Shown here piece by piece: positions 1 to 6,814 of a DNA stretch of 21,591 bases. The position numbers were made by a program, and so were the translations under genes. The notes under the pieces were generated by a model that did no database searches, was not told where the DNA came from, and saw only the letters and a program-made list of their open reading frames with translations. Source of the stretch: an uncultured Eubacteriales bacterium (GTDB lineage: Bacteria; Bacillota; Clostridia; Oscillospirales; Oscillospiraceae); the NCBI GenBank assembly GCA_900540635.1, contig UQGU01000041.1, positions 1 through 21,591 on the forward strand. The letters are read 5' to 3'. Position 1 is the first letter of the stretch; every line of letters starts with the position of its first letter.

Positions 1-3
1 ACT

Positions 4-87
4 TGTCGGAAAAGCCCGTAAGGGGTTTTCCGACAGTCTGGGGGCGGCAAAATTGCCGCCCCTTCCTTTTGGGGCTCCCCTGGAAGG
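4..87. repeat. Three consecutive palindromes at left edge
   Basis: Three adjacent inverted repeats are visible. The first is a 10-bp perfect stem (4-13 with 26-35). The second is a GC-rich stem of up to 10 bp (41-50 with 53-62), followed by a short T-rich run at 63-70. The third is CCTTCC/GGAAGG (61-66 with 82-87) enclosing GGGG-CT-CCCC. The second could be the rho-independent terminator of a gene left of the window. The close packing also resembles a palindromic intergenic repeat. No coding sequence is evident in 1-216. Confidence 0.5.
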
Positions 88-100
88 TATAGAGGATGTT

Positions 101-114
101 GGCCGCTTGCGGCC
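101..114. repeat. Short GGCCGC/GCGGCC inverted repeat
   Basis: A perfect 6-bp inverted repeat with a 2-nt centre lies between the edge palindromes and the ruv promoter. Its function is unknown, and it may belong to the same palindromic cluster. Confidence 0.3.
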
Positions 115-167
115 TACAGACTCTTAATGCACAGCGGGAGCCATTGTGCAATCGGTGAAATAAAGCT

Positions 168-195
168 TTGAATTCGCTCAAAAGTGTGATATAGT
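168..195 (+). promoter_or_regulatory. Promoter of the ruv operon
   Basis: TTGAAT (168-173) and TATAGT (190-195) are separated by 16 bp. A TGA directly before the -10 makes it an extended -10 (TGnTATAGT). It lies 21 bp before the first start codon of the operon. I see no GAAC-N4-GTTY LexA site here, so SOS control is not indicated. Confidence 0.6.
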
Positions 196-216
196 ATTCT
201 TCGAGGTGAACCATCC

Positions 217-351
217 ATGGAAAACGAAACCCAGGAAAATGGCTACGTCCCCCGCCCCGCCTGGCAGGTCTGGGCGGCACGGCTCGGGCTTGTTCTCGCC
301 ATTGCCTTTGTGATTTATCAGCTTCTGACCATTGCCGGAGGTGGGCTGTAA
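217..351 (+). CDS. Small single-pass membrane protein upstream of ruvC
   Basis: A 44-codon reading frame starts at ATG 217, 7 nt after a GAGGTGA ribosome site (203-209). Its TAA stop overlaps the ruvC ATG (TAATG at 349-353), which is typical of translational coupling. The product has a polar, charged N-terminus (about residues 1-20, with paired Trp at 16 and 19). One hydrophobic helix follows at about residues 22-40, ending Ala-Gly-Gly-Gly-Leu. I do not recognise a family with a known function. Its position as first gene of the ruv operon, its own ribosome site and the stop/start overlap argue that it is real. It could be a short membrane peptide or simply a leader that couples translation of ruvC. 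Confidence 0.65.
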   Translation: MENETQENGYVPRPAWQVWAARLGLVLAIAFVIYQLLTIAGGGL

Positions 352-845
352 TGCGCATTCTCGGCATTGACCCGGGCTATGGCATTACGGGCTTCGGCAT
401 TGTGGAGGCCCAGCGGGGGGCCTGCCGCCTGCTCCGCTGCGGTGCCATTACCACGCCTCCAAACACGGACTTCAACTGGCGTCTGGGGGAGATCTACAAC
501 AACATGACAGAGCTCATGCAATTGGCCCAGGCCGATGCCGTGGCCATTGAAGAGCTGTTCTTTGGCAACAATGTCACAACCGGCATTAAGGTTGCTCAGG
601 CCCGGGGCGTCATTCTGCTGGCAGTCCAGCAGGCGGGTGTGCCTGTGTATGAGTACAAGCCCATGCAGGTCAAGCAAGCCGTGGTAGGCTACGGCAATGC
701 CTCCAAGCATCAGGTCATGGACATGACCAAGCGCATTCTAAATCTTCCCGCCGTTCCCAAGCCCGATGACGCGGCGGATGCCGTTGCCATCGCCCTGTGC
801 CACGCCCGTTCCAGCACCTCGCTGCTGGCCATGGCCCAGAAATAA
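351..845 (+). CDS. ruvC: Crossover junction endodeoxyribonuclease RuvC
   Basis: The 164-residue product matches RuvC in length and sequence. It resolves Holliday junctions by paired nicks in the cytoplasm, working with the RuvAB branch-migration motor. The RNase H-like fold opens with MRILGIDPGYG. The four acidic metal ligands are all visible: D7, E67 (in AIEELFF), and D140 and D143 (in DDAADA). The start ATG at 351 overlaps the stop of the upstream small membrane protein. ruvA follows after 29 nt and ruvB after that, giving the order ruvC-ruvA-ruvB in one transcript. Nothing is truncated or missing. Confidence 0.97.
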   Translation: MRILGIDPGYGITGFGIVEAQRGACRLLRCGAITTPPNTDFNWRLGEIYNNMTELMQLAQADAVAIEELFFGNNVTTGIKVAQARGVILLAVQQAGVPVYEYKPMQVKQAVVGYGNASKHQVMDMTKRILNLPAVPKPDDAADAVAIALCHARSSTSLLAMAQK

Positions 846-874
846 CGGAATTTTTCAAGCAAGGAGTTTTCTTA

Positions 875-1477
875 ATGCTATACTACGTTTCCGGCCCGGT
901 GACCGTACTGGAGCCCGGTCTGGCCGTCATCGACTGCGGCGGCGTGGGCTACGGCTGCCGCATCACCACCTATACCGCTGCCCAGCTGAAATTGAACACC
1001 CCCGCCAAGCTCTATGTTACGGAGTCCATCAAAGAGGACGCTTACGACATCTACGGCTTCTCCACCCGGGAGGAGCAGCGCTGCTATGAGCTGCTCACCG
1101 CCGTCAACGGTGTGGGTCCCAAAGCCGCATTGTCCATTCTCTCCTCCGGCGGCCCGCAAAACTTCACTCTTGCCGTCATGACCGGGGACGAAAAGATGCT
1201 TACCGCCGCCCAGGGTATCGGCAAAAAAATTGCCCAGCGGATCATTCTGGAATTGAAGGACAAAATCGGCGGCTCCAATATGGAGCTGGACTTCTCCGGA
1301 GGGCCTGCTGCCGCTCCCGTGCAGAAGAGCAGCAGCGTAGGCCTTGCCACAGCGGCATTGCAGGAGCTGGGCTACTCTCCTGCCGAAATTTCTCTGGCCC
1401 TCAAGGGCGCGGACCCCAATATGACCACGGAAGACCTGATCCGCCATGCCCTGCGGGCTATGGTTATGAAGGGATAA
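875..1477 (+). CDS. ruvA: Holliday junction branch migration protein RuvA
   Basis: The 200-residue product is the usual RuvA length. RuvA tetramers bind the four-way junction and load the RuvB ring. The N-terminal OB-fold domain covers roughly residues 1-62 (MLYYVSGPVTVL). Two helix-hairpin-helix motifs follow, NGVGPKAAL at 78-86 and QGIGKKIAQRIILELK at 113-128. A flexible linker (about 133-152) leads to the C-terminal domain III that contacts RuvB. ATG 875 is chosen because AAGGAG (861-866) lies 8 nt upstream and the protein then begins with the canonical N-terminus. The frame is open further upstream to 797, but that part lies inside ruvC. Confidence 0.97.
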   Translation: MLYYVSGPVTVLEPGLAVIDCGGVGYGCRITTYTAAQLKLNTPAKLYVTESIKEDAYDIYGFSTREEQRCYELLTAVNGVGPKAALSILSSGGPQNFTLAVMTGDEKMLTAAQGIGKKIAQRIILELKDKIGGSNMELDFSGGPAAAPVQKSSSVGLATAALQELGYSPAEISLALKGADPNMTTEDLIRHALRAMVMKG

Positions 1478-1492
1478 CAGGAGGTAACGCAA

Positions 1493-2530
1493 ATGAGTTT
1501 GGAATTTTCCCAGGAGGCGGAAGCCCCCCTGGTGCTGCCCACCTATACCCCCCAGGATGCGGCGGAAATCGGTCTGCGGCCCAAGCTGCTCTCCGACTAT
1601 ACAGGCCAGGAGAAGGCCAAGGGGAATCTCTCCGTCTACATCGAAGCCGCCCGGCGGCGCAATGAGCCCCTGGACCATGTGCTGCTCTATGGCCCTCCCG
1701 GCCTGGGCAAAACCACCCTGGCCGGCGTCATAGCCAACGAAATGGGGGCGGGTATCCGGATCACCTCCGGCCCCGCCATTGAAAAGCCCGGCGATCTTGC
1801 CGCCCTGCTGACCAATCTGAACGCCGGAGACATTCTCTTCATCGATGAGATCCACCGTCTGAACCGAGTAGTAGAGGAAATCCTCTACCCCGCTATGGAG
1901 GATTTTGCCATCGACATCATCGTCGGCAAGGGTCCCAGCGCCAATTCCATCCGGCTGGACCTGCCGAAATTCACCCTGGTTGGCGCAACCACCCGGGCCG
2001 GTCAGCTCTCCGCCCCCCTGCGGGACCGGTTCGGCGTGTCTCTGCGGCTGGAGCTCTACACGCCGGAAGAGCTGGCTGCCATTGTCACCCGGTCCGCCAC
2101 CATCCTGGGGATGGCCATTGAGCCGGAGGGTGCCATGGAGATCGCCTCCCGCAGCCGGGGAACGCCCCGAATTGCCAACCGCTTTCTGCGCCGGGTCCGG
2201 GACTTTGCCCAGGTCATGGGCGACGGAACCATCACCAAGGAGGCAGCCGACCTTGCCCTGCGGCGGCTGGAGGTGGACAAGCTGGGCCTGGACGCCATTG
2301 ACCGCCGGATGCTCACCGCCATCATCCAGAATTATGGCGGCGGTCCCGTTGGCCTGGAAACTCTGGCCGCCACCATCGGCGAGGAGGCCGTCACGCTGGA
2401 GGATGTGTATGAGCCCTATCTGATGCAGCTGGGCTTTCTGACCCGCACCCCCCGGGGACGCTGCGTCACGCCCCTGGCCTATGACCACCTGCACATCCCC
2501 TACCAGGGGCAGACCCAGTTCTCGATCTAA
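1493..2530 (+). CDS. ruvB: Holliday junction branch migration ATPase RuvB
   Basis: The 345-residue AAA+ motor drives branch migration as a hexameric ring on each side of RuvA. Visible motifs are Walker A GPPGLGKT (67-74), Walker B LFIDEIH (115-121), sensor 1 GATTRAG (164-170) and the arginine-finger region LRDRFG (176-181). The C-terminal winged-helix domain ends with a typical RTPRGR element. AGGAGGT (1479-1485) sits 7 nt before ATG 1493, and the gap to ruvA is only 15 nt, so this is the same operon. I found no clear terminator in the 106 nt before the next promoter. Confidence 0.98.
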   Translation: MSLEFSQEAEAPLVLPTYTPQDAAEIGLRPKLLSDYTGQEKAKGNLSVYIEAARRRNEPLDHVLLYGPPGLGKTTLAGVIANEMGAGIRITSGPAIEKPGDLAALLTNLNAGDILFIDEIHRLNRVVEEILYPAMEDFAIDIIVGKGPSANSIRLDLPKFTLVGATTRAGQLSAPLRDRFGVSLRLELYTPEELAAIVTRSATILGMAIEPEGAMEIASRSRGTPRIANRFLRRVRDFAQVMGDGTITKEAADLALRRLEVDKLGLDAIDRRMLTAIIQNYGGGPVGLETLAATIGEEAVTLEDVYEPYLMQLGFLTRTPRGRCVTPLAYDHLHIPYQGQTQFSI

Positions 2531-2633
2531 AGGTCGGATTTTAAGCCATCCTTATCCTTTTCACCAAAAACTTTGTGCAGGAATTGGAAAAAATGCATAA
2601 ATCTCAAATAATTGGAGAAATATCTTTCATAAA

Positions 2634-2667
2634 GGATTGACAAATCCCTTTGGATTGTGTATAATCC
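2634..2667 (+). promoter_or_regulatory. Consensus sigma-A promoter with two overlapping dyads
   Basis: TTGACA (2637-2642), 17 bp, then TATAAT (2660-2665) is a perfect consensus promoter for the small zinc-ribbon gene. Two inverted repeats overlap it. GGATT-N4-AATCC (2634-2647) covers the -35, and GGATT-N6-AATCC (2652-2667) covers the -10. The GGATTG half-sites are 18 bp apart. They could be an operator for an unknown repressor. A short GCGG/CCGC hairpin (2673-2690) would sit at the start of the roughly 95-nt 5' leader. Confidence 0.8.
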
Positions 2668-2767
2668 AACAAGCGGTAAAAAAGTGCCGCGCATTTTATT
2701 CACCCTGCGTTACAACCATTTCCTGGTAGATTTTCACGGGGCAAAAAACCGAAGAGAGGTATTTCCA

Positions 2768-3046
2768 ATGTACGAAGACAAGACTTTAGTTTGCAAAGAT
2801 TGCGGCAAGGAGTTCGTGTTCACCGCCGGTGAGCAGGAGTTCTACGCAGAGCGCGGCTTCCAGAATGAGCCCCAGCGCTGCAAGGCCTGCCGTGATGCTC
2901 GCAAGAACAATGCCCGTGGCCCCCGTGAGTTCTTCACTGCTACTTGCGCACGCTGCGGCGGTGAGGCTAAGGTGCCCTTCCAGCCCAAGTCCGACCGTCC
3001 CGTGTTCTGCAGCGAGTGCTTCGCTCAGATGCGTGCCAACGGCTAA
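2768..3046 (+). CDS. Small zinc-ribbon protein (zf-trcl type)
   Basis: The 92-residue product has four CxxC pairs: C9/C12, C38/C41, C60/C63 and C81/C84. That gives two four-cysteine zinc sites. The first half (VCKDCGKEFVF, then EPQRCKACRDARK) matches the 'probable zinc-ribbon' family common in Clostridia. The second pair of knuckles resembles the CxxCH variety. ATG 2768 follows AGAGAGG (2753-2759) by 8 nt. The frame is open upstream to 2657, but that part is the promoter and leader. The gene is monocistronic, with a perfect promoter and a strong terminator, so it is probably highly expressed. Function is not established; nucleic-acid binding is a reasonable inference from the fold. Confidence 0.85.
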   Translation: MYEDKTLVCKDCGKEFVFTAGEQEFYAERGFQNEPQRCKACRDARKNNARGPREFFTATCARCGGEAKVPFQPKSDRPVFCSECFAQMRANG

Positions 3047-3060
3047 TCTGTAGTCTTCCA

Positions 3061-3104
3061 AGAGGCAAGAGAAGTGATCCACTCCTCTTGCCTTCTTATT
3101 TTTT
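3061..3104 (+). terminator. Rho-independent terminator
   Basis: A 9-bp stem (3063-3071 with 3085-3093) with an inner AGTG/CACT stem is followed by a T-rich tail ending in a run of Ts (3099-3104). It lies 15 nt after the zinc-ribbon stop and just before the next ribosome site. Confidence 0.85.
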
Positions 3105-3120
3105 CAGGAGAAATCGTATC

Positions 3121-4701
3121 ATGAACCATTTTTTCGCGCTCCTTACGCCATCCTCATTGCAGGGCAGCGAAGATAAGCGAGCTTCCCTGTTCAAGCTCTG
3201 TTTTTTCAGCACCTTTTTCTGGGGCCTGCTGGCCCACGGTGCGGCACTGGTGACCAAATTCACATTTCAGGATGAGGTTTCTTATTTGTTTGGCGTCGGC
3301 TCCACCGTCGCCTCCGGCCGCTGGTTCCTGGGTGTGTTGGGCTGGCTTGTGCGCACCGTCTTCGGCTCCCCGAATTTCAGCCTGCCGCTGCTGGGCGGCC
3401 TGATGATTCTGCTGCTTTGCTGTATTTGCAGCTTTCAGGTCCTCTCCCTGCTGAACATCCGGCAAAGGGTCGCCTGTTTTCTGGCTTGCGGTCTGGTCGT
3501 CACATTCCCCACCACGTGCAGCCTCTTCTTCTACAATTTCACCGCGCCTTATTACCTTGTCGGCATGTGTCTGACACTGGCCGGGGCCGGCCTGCTGTGC
3601 AAAAAGCGCAGTGCCGCATCCTTCTGCCTGGGCGTCCTTCTTGTGGTGCTCGGAACGGCCACGTACCAGGCCTATATCGCGGTATTTCTGTGCCTGCTGC
3701 TGATGCACTTTATCCGGGATGTTTCCCAGCGCACCGCCTGGACCTTTGCAGACCTTTGGAAAGCAGTCGTATGGTACTGCGGGGCCAGCATTGTCATGAT
3801 CCTGGTATACCTGCTTTCCGTAAAGGTCTCCACGGCATTGTGCGGTCAGGCTCTGGTCAGCTATAAAGGACTGTCCAACATGGGCAGTGTCTCCGTTCTG
3901 GAACTGCTGCAGCGGGCCAAGCTGGCCGTTTACCTGTTCCTGTTTCCGAAAAAATCCAACCCCAGCGCCTACCTGCTCCCCTACCGGATGATCTGGTGCT
4001 ACTATCTGTGCCTTGCCGGTCTTGCGCTGCTGGGCAGTCTGCTGGTTCTGCGCAATTTCCGGAAAGCCTTTTGGAAAGGGCTCTCTCTGCTGCTGGCCCT
4101 TGCCTGTTTTCCCCTTGCCTCCAACTTTATTTTCGTCATGTGTGACCCGGACGAGGTCTACAATCTGATGCAGGTCTCCTCCATGATGCCCTTCTTCCTG
4201 CTGCTGCTCCTTGCAGAGCTGCTTCTGCCGGAGGTGCAGGCTGCAAATTGGGGGGAGAAATGCATTCTGGCCCTGCTCGCCGTCTTCTGTATTTTCAGCC
4301 TGCGCGTCGACAATGCCACCTATGAAAAGGGCGCGCTGATGCAGGACCGCATCCAGCAGTATTTTACGGTGATGATCGCGCAGATCCGGAGCACCCCGGG
4401 CTATACCGCCTCCACCCCCGTTGCCTACGTTGGCGATCCCGCTGCCTTTGGCGACACCACCTTCCACCAGATCATCGGCTTTGCAGAGCTGCCCATCGCC
4501 CCCCTGCGCTACGACAGTACCCCCTTCAGCATCGGCAATACCTGGGAGAAATTTTTGGATCTTCGCTGCGGCTTTGCGCCGCCGAAGGCAGACCCGGAGG
4601 ACTATGCTGACCTTTCCGAAGTGCAGGCCATGCCCTGCTATCCGGACTACGGTTCCATTCAACTGATCAATGGCACCGTGGTCGTAAAGCTCAAAAACTA
4701 A
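3121..4701 (+). CDS. GtrII-like polytopic membrane glucosyltransferase
   Basis: The 526-residue product is very hydrophobic, with about a dozen predicted membrane segments from residue 25 to 430. A more polar extracytoplasmic C-terminal stretch follows. The first loop has the pattern D51-E52 ... S-GRW (65-68), as in the GtrII glucosyltransferase family (Glucos_trans_II). That family moves glucose from a polyprenyl-phosphate carrier to a surface glycan outside the membrane. ATG 3121 follows AGGAG (3106-3110) by 10 nt. The terminator of the previous gene lies directly upstream and no promoter is obvious, so expression may depend on read-through. The usual partners (a GtrA flippase and a GtrB glucosyl carrier synthase) are not adjacent. 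The acceptor is unknown, and the family call rests on pattern and topology only. Confidence 0.75.
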   Translation: MNHFFALLTPSSLQGSEDKRASLFKLCFFSTFFWGLLAHGAALVTKFTFQDEVSYLFGVGSTVASGRWFLGVLGWLVRTVFGSPNFSLPLLGGLMILLLCCICSFQVLSLLNIRQRVACFLACGLVVTFPTTCSLFFYNFTAPYYLVGMCLTLAGAGLLCKKRSAASFCLGVLLVVLGTATYQAYIAVFLCLLLMHFIRDVSQRTAWTFADLWKAVVWYCGASIVMILVYLLSVKVSTALCGQALVSYKGLSNMGSVSVLELLQRAKLAVYLFLFPKKSNPSAYLLPYRMIWCYYLCLAGLALLGSLLVLRNFRKAFWKGLSLLLALACFPLASNFIFVMCDPDEVYNLMQVSSMMPFFLLLLLAELLLPEVQAANWGEKCILALLAVFCIFSLRVDNATYEKGALMQDRIQQYFTVMIAQIRSTPGYTASTPVAYVGDPAAFGDTTFHQIIGFAELPIAPLRYDSTPFSIGNTWEKFLDLRCGFAPPKADPEDYADLSEVQAMPCYPDYGSIQLINGTVVVKLKN

Positions 4702-4720
4702 CTTCTTCCCTTCCTGTAAG

Positions 4721-4756
4721 AAGCGAGGCTGTCCGTTCGGCAGCCTCGCTTTTTCA
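4721..4756 (+). terminator. Rho-independent terminator of the GtrII-like gene
   Basis: An 11-bp perfect stem (4721-4731 with 4741-4751), capped by CCG-TT-CGG, is followed by a run of five Ts. It lies about 20 nt after the stop at 4701. Read on the other strand it has only a weak U-rich tail, so it may partly serve the converging yolD gene too. Confidence 0.9.
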
Positions 4757-4791
4757 AATGCCTGGGATCTGGTTGCCCCGGGCGGCATCGC

Positions 4792-5196
4792 TCAATCGTC
4801 CAGTTCCAGGTCGCAGATTCGGAAAAAGGGGATCTCTCTCCCGTCTGTTAGGACCAGGCCACCCAGATAGCAGTTGATTTTCTTGAGATTTCCCGCTACG
4901 GTCTCAAAGCGGCCGCCCGCCTTGTTTTCATCCTCGTAATAGACCGTCAGACGAACCCCCGGCTGCGCATCCAGCCGCGCCTGGGCCCGGCGCAGCTGGG
5001 CATTCAGCTCCTCCAGGCTTTCCTCCGTCAGGAACACGGGGTTCTGGGTCAGCCGCGCCGTCTCTGCCAGGACTGCATCGTAGCCGGTCAGGGCTGCAAA
5101 GGGGGCAAACTGCGCCGCCCGGTCCTCCAGCGACATCCGGGCCCGCTTGGTTGGCCGGGGCCAGGGTGTATGGATGATGTCATCGTATTTTCCCAT
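4792..5196 (-). CDS. YolD-like protein
   Basis: The 134-residue product matches the YolD-like family. It starts MGKYDDIIH, followed by MSLEDRAAQFAPFAALTGYD, and has a C-terminal beta domain ending in a LTDGREIPF strand. YolD-like genes are typically paired with UvrX/UmuC-like Y-family polymerases in Firmicutes, as here. The stop of the upstream polymerase (5207-5209) sits inside the AGGAG ribosome site region (5203-5207) of this gene, so the two are translationally close. It is probably an accessory or regulator of translesion synthesis. The biochemical role is not established. Confidence 0.88.
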   Translation of the reverse strand: MGKYDDIIHTPWPRPTKRARMSLEDRAAQFAPFAALTGYDAVLAETARLTQNPVFLTEESLEELNAQLRRAQARLDAQPGVRLTVYYEDENKAGGRFETVAGNLKKINCYLGGLVLTDGREIPFFRICDLELDD

Positions 5197-5206
5197 GACT
5201 GTCTCC

Positions 5207-6697
5207 TCATGCCTTGTGTCCGCCGATCTGGCTGTTGCGGTCCCGGGCCGTAGCCCCCTCCTCCAGATTCATACCGCGGAAAATAGCGTTCTTCCCGAAT
5301 TTCTTTTTGATCTCCAGCATGGCCCGGAGTCGCGCCTGCTCTCGCTCCAGCTCCTCTTCCCGGGCCTGTTTTTCCACAGGGGCTGTGAAAAAGTCCAGCT
5401 GTTCCGTTTTCCCGGCTGCCGCCTCCGCTTCAGAAAACAGGTCCGCCGTCAGGGTGAGCCGTCGCTGCAGAAGGCGTTTGTCCACGATCGCATCGTACAG
5501 CGTCAAAAAAGCCTGGGTGATCTGTTTCTGAGAGGCGCAGGGAACAGGCAGATTGGTGGTACCGTGGGCGCTCTTAGGGATCTCCCGGCCGTAGCGGTCC
5601 TTCACCAGAGGACCCGTATAGGCAATGTCCGGCTTTTCCAGGCTCTCCCGGTCATAGCCCAGGGTCAGCGTCAGCTTCCGGGTCACCAGGCCCTTGGCCA
5701 CCAGATCCATGGCCAGCTGGTCCGCCATTTCCCGGACGATGAGCCTTGCTTTCTCCCAGCCATAGGGGCAGTGCAGCACCTGGCCAGAGCTGACGCTGCG
5801 GTTTTCCGGGCGGTAGGCCTTGATCTGGGCAACGGTGCATGGCTCATAGCCCCAGGCGTGGTCGATCAGCAGCTCCGCATTGACCCCGAAGAGCTTATAA
5901 AGCCGCTCTTCCCCAAAGGGGCCGGGGTCCAGGGATATCCGGGCAATATCGCCCATGGTGAAAATGCCCTGCTTCTCCAGCTTTCTGGAAATGCCGCCGC
6001 CCACCCGCCAGAAATCCGTCAGGGGCCGGTGGTCCCACAGCTCCCGGCGGTAGGTCATCTCGTCCAGGCAGGCAATCCGCGCCCCCTGGGCATCCGGCGG
6101 GATCCGCTTGGCCATGATGTCCATGGCCACCTTGCACAGGTACAGGTTGGTCCCCACTCCCGCCGTGGCCGTGATCCCTGTCTGGTCGTAGACCTCCCGC
6201 ATAAGCATTTTTGCAAAGCCCCTGGCATCCACACCATAGAGCTTCAGGTAGGCAGTGGCATCAATGAAGACCTCGTCGATGGAATAGGCGTGAATGTCCT
6301 CCGGGGCCACGTATTTCAGGTAGGTGCTGTAAATCCGGGCGCTGCACGCCATATAGTGGGCCATTCTGGGGGGCGCCACAAGATAACCCAGCTTCCAGTC
6401 CGGGTGACGCTGCAGGTCCCGGCTGTCCAGGGCCTCCCCTGCAAATTCCCGGACCCGATTCCGGTGCGCCCGCAGGGCATTCACCTCCTGCACCCGCTGC
6501 ACGACCTCGAAAAGCCGCGCTCTTCCGGAAATGCCATGGGCCTTCAGCGCAGGAGATACCGCCAGACAGATGGTCTTCTCCGTCCGGGAGGGGTCCGCCA
6601 CCACCAGGTGGGCCGTCATGGGATCCAGCCCCCGCTCCACGCATTCCACGGATGCATAGAAGGATTTTAAGTCGATGGCGATATACTGCCTTGGCAT
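5207..6697 (-). CDS. Y-family translesion DNA polymerase (UvrX/UmuC-like)
   Basis: The 496-residue protein is an error-prone polymerase that copies past DNA damage. The palm shows D9 (in YIAIDLKSFYASVE, with Y14 at the steric-gate position) and D141-E142 in YSIDEVFID, the metal-binding carboxylates. A thumb with helix-hairpin-helix character (about 225-260) and a little-finger domain follow. QLDFF near residues 433-437 resembles the beta-clamp binding motif QLxLF. ATG 6697 is chosen because AGGAGGT (6704-6710) lies 7 nt upstream and the family N-terminus starts there. The open frame continues upstream without family sequence. The gene is followed directly by its YolD-like partner. Its promoter carries a LexA box, so DNA-damage induction is expected. 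Confidence 0.95.
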   Translation of the reverse strand: MPRQYIAIDLKSFYASVECVERGLDPMTAHLVVADPSRTEKTICLAVSPALKAHGISGRARLFEVVQRVQEVNALRAHRNRVREFAGEALDSRDLQRHPDWKLGYLVAPPRMAHYMACSARIYSTYLKYVAPEDIHAYSIDEVFIDATAYLKLYGVDARGFAKMLMREVYDQTGITATAGVGTNLYLCKVAMDIMAKRIPPDAQGARIACLDEMTYRRELWDHRPLTDFWRVGGGISRKLEKQGIFTMGDIARISLDPGPFGEERLYKLFGVNAELLIDHAWGYEPCTVAQIKAYRPENRSVSSGQVLHCPYGWEKARLIVREMADQLAMDLVAKGLVTRKLTLTLGYDRESLEKPDIAYTGPLVKDRYGREIPKSAHGTTNLPVPCASQKQITQAFLTLYDAIVDKRLLQRRLTLTADLFSEAEAAAGKTEQLDFFTAPVEKQAREEELEREQARLRAMLEIKKKFGKNAIFRGMNLEEGATARDRNSQIGGHKA

Positions 6698-6727
6698 AAG
6701 GGCACCTCCTATTTTGCTCTTTTCTAT

Positions 6728-6756
6728 ATTATAGAACATATGTTTTCGCATGTCAA
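6728..6756 (-). promoter_or_regulatory. Promoter of polymerase-yolD operon
   Basis: Read on the minus strand, TTGACA (6751-6756) and TATAAT (6728-6733) are separated by 17 bp. Both are perfect consensus hexamers. The site ends about 30 bp before the polymerase start codon. Confidence 0.88.
6734..6745. promoter_or_regulatory. LexA/SOS box
   Basis: GAACATATGTTT fits the Firmicutes/Clostridia LexA consensus GAAC-N4-GTTY. It lies exactly in the spacer between the -35 and -10 of the translesion polymerase promoter, so bound LexA would block it. It is 15 bp from the -35 of the divergent promoter, and repression in that direction is less certain. Confidence 0.85.
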
Positions 6757-6760
6757 TACA

Positions 6761-6789
6761 TTGACGCTGCCCCTTTTCCCTGCTATAAT
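6761..6789 (+). promoter_or_regulatory. Divergent promoter of zinc-ribbon membrane gene
   Basis: TTGACG (6761-6766), 17 bp, then TATAAT (6784-6789), with TGC directly before the -10 (extended -10). It is 25 bp upstream of the start codon at 6815, so the leader is very short. Confidence 0.85.
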
Positions 6790-6814
6790 GGTCAAAAAGG
6801 AAGGAGGCTATGCC

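Noticed and set aside
878..2494. A minus-strand frame of 538 codons opposite ruvA-ruvB
   Set aside because: It is antisense to two certain genes, has Gly/Gln-rich composition and no promoter or ribosome site.
3154..4788. A minus-strand frame of 544 codons opposite the GtrII-like gene
   Set aside because: It crosses a strong plus-strand terminator and its product is Gln/Gly/His-rich without any recognisable domain.
5147..6670. A plus-strand frame of 507 codons opposite the polymerase
   Set aside because: It is antisense to a clear Y-family polymerase, with no ribosome site or family match.
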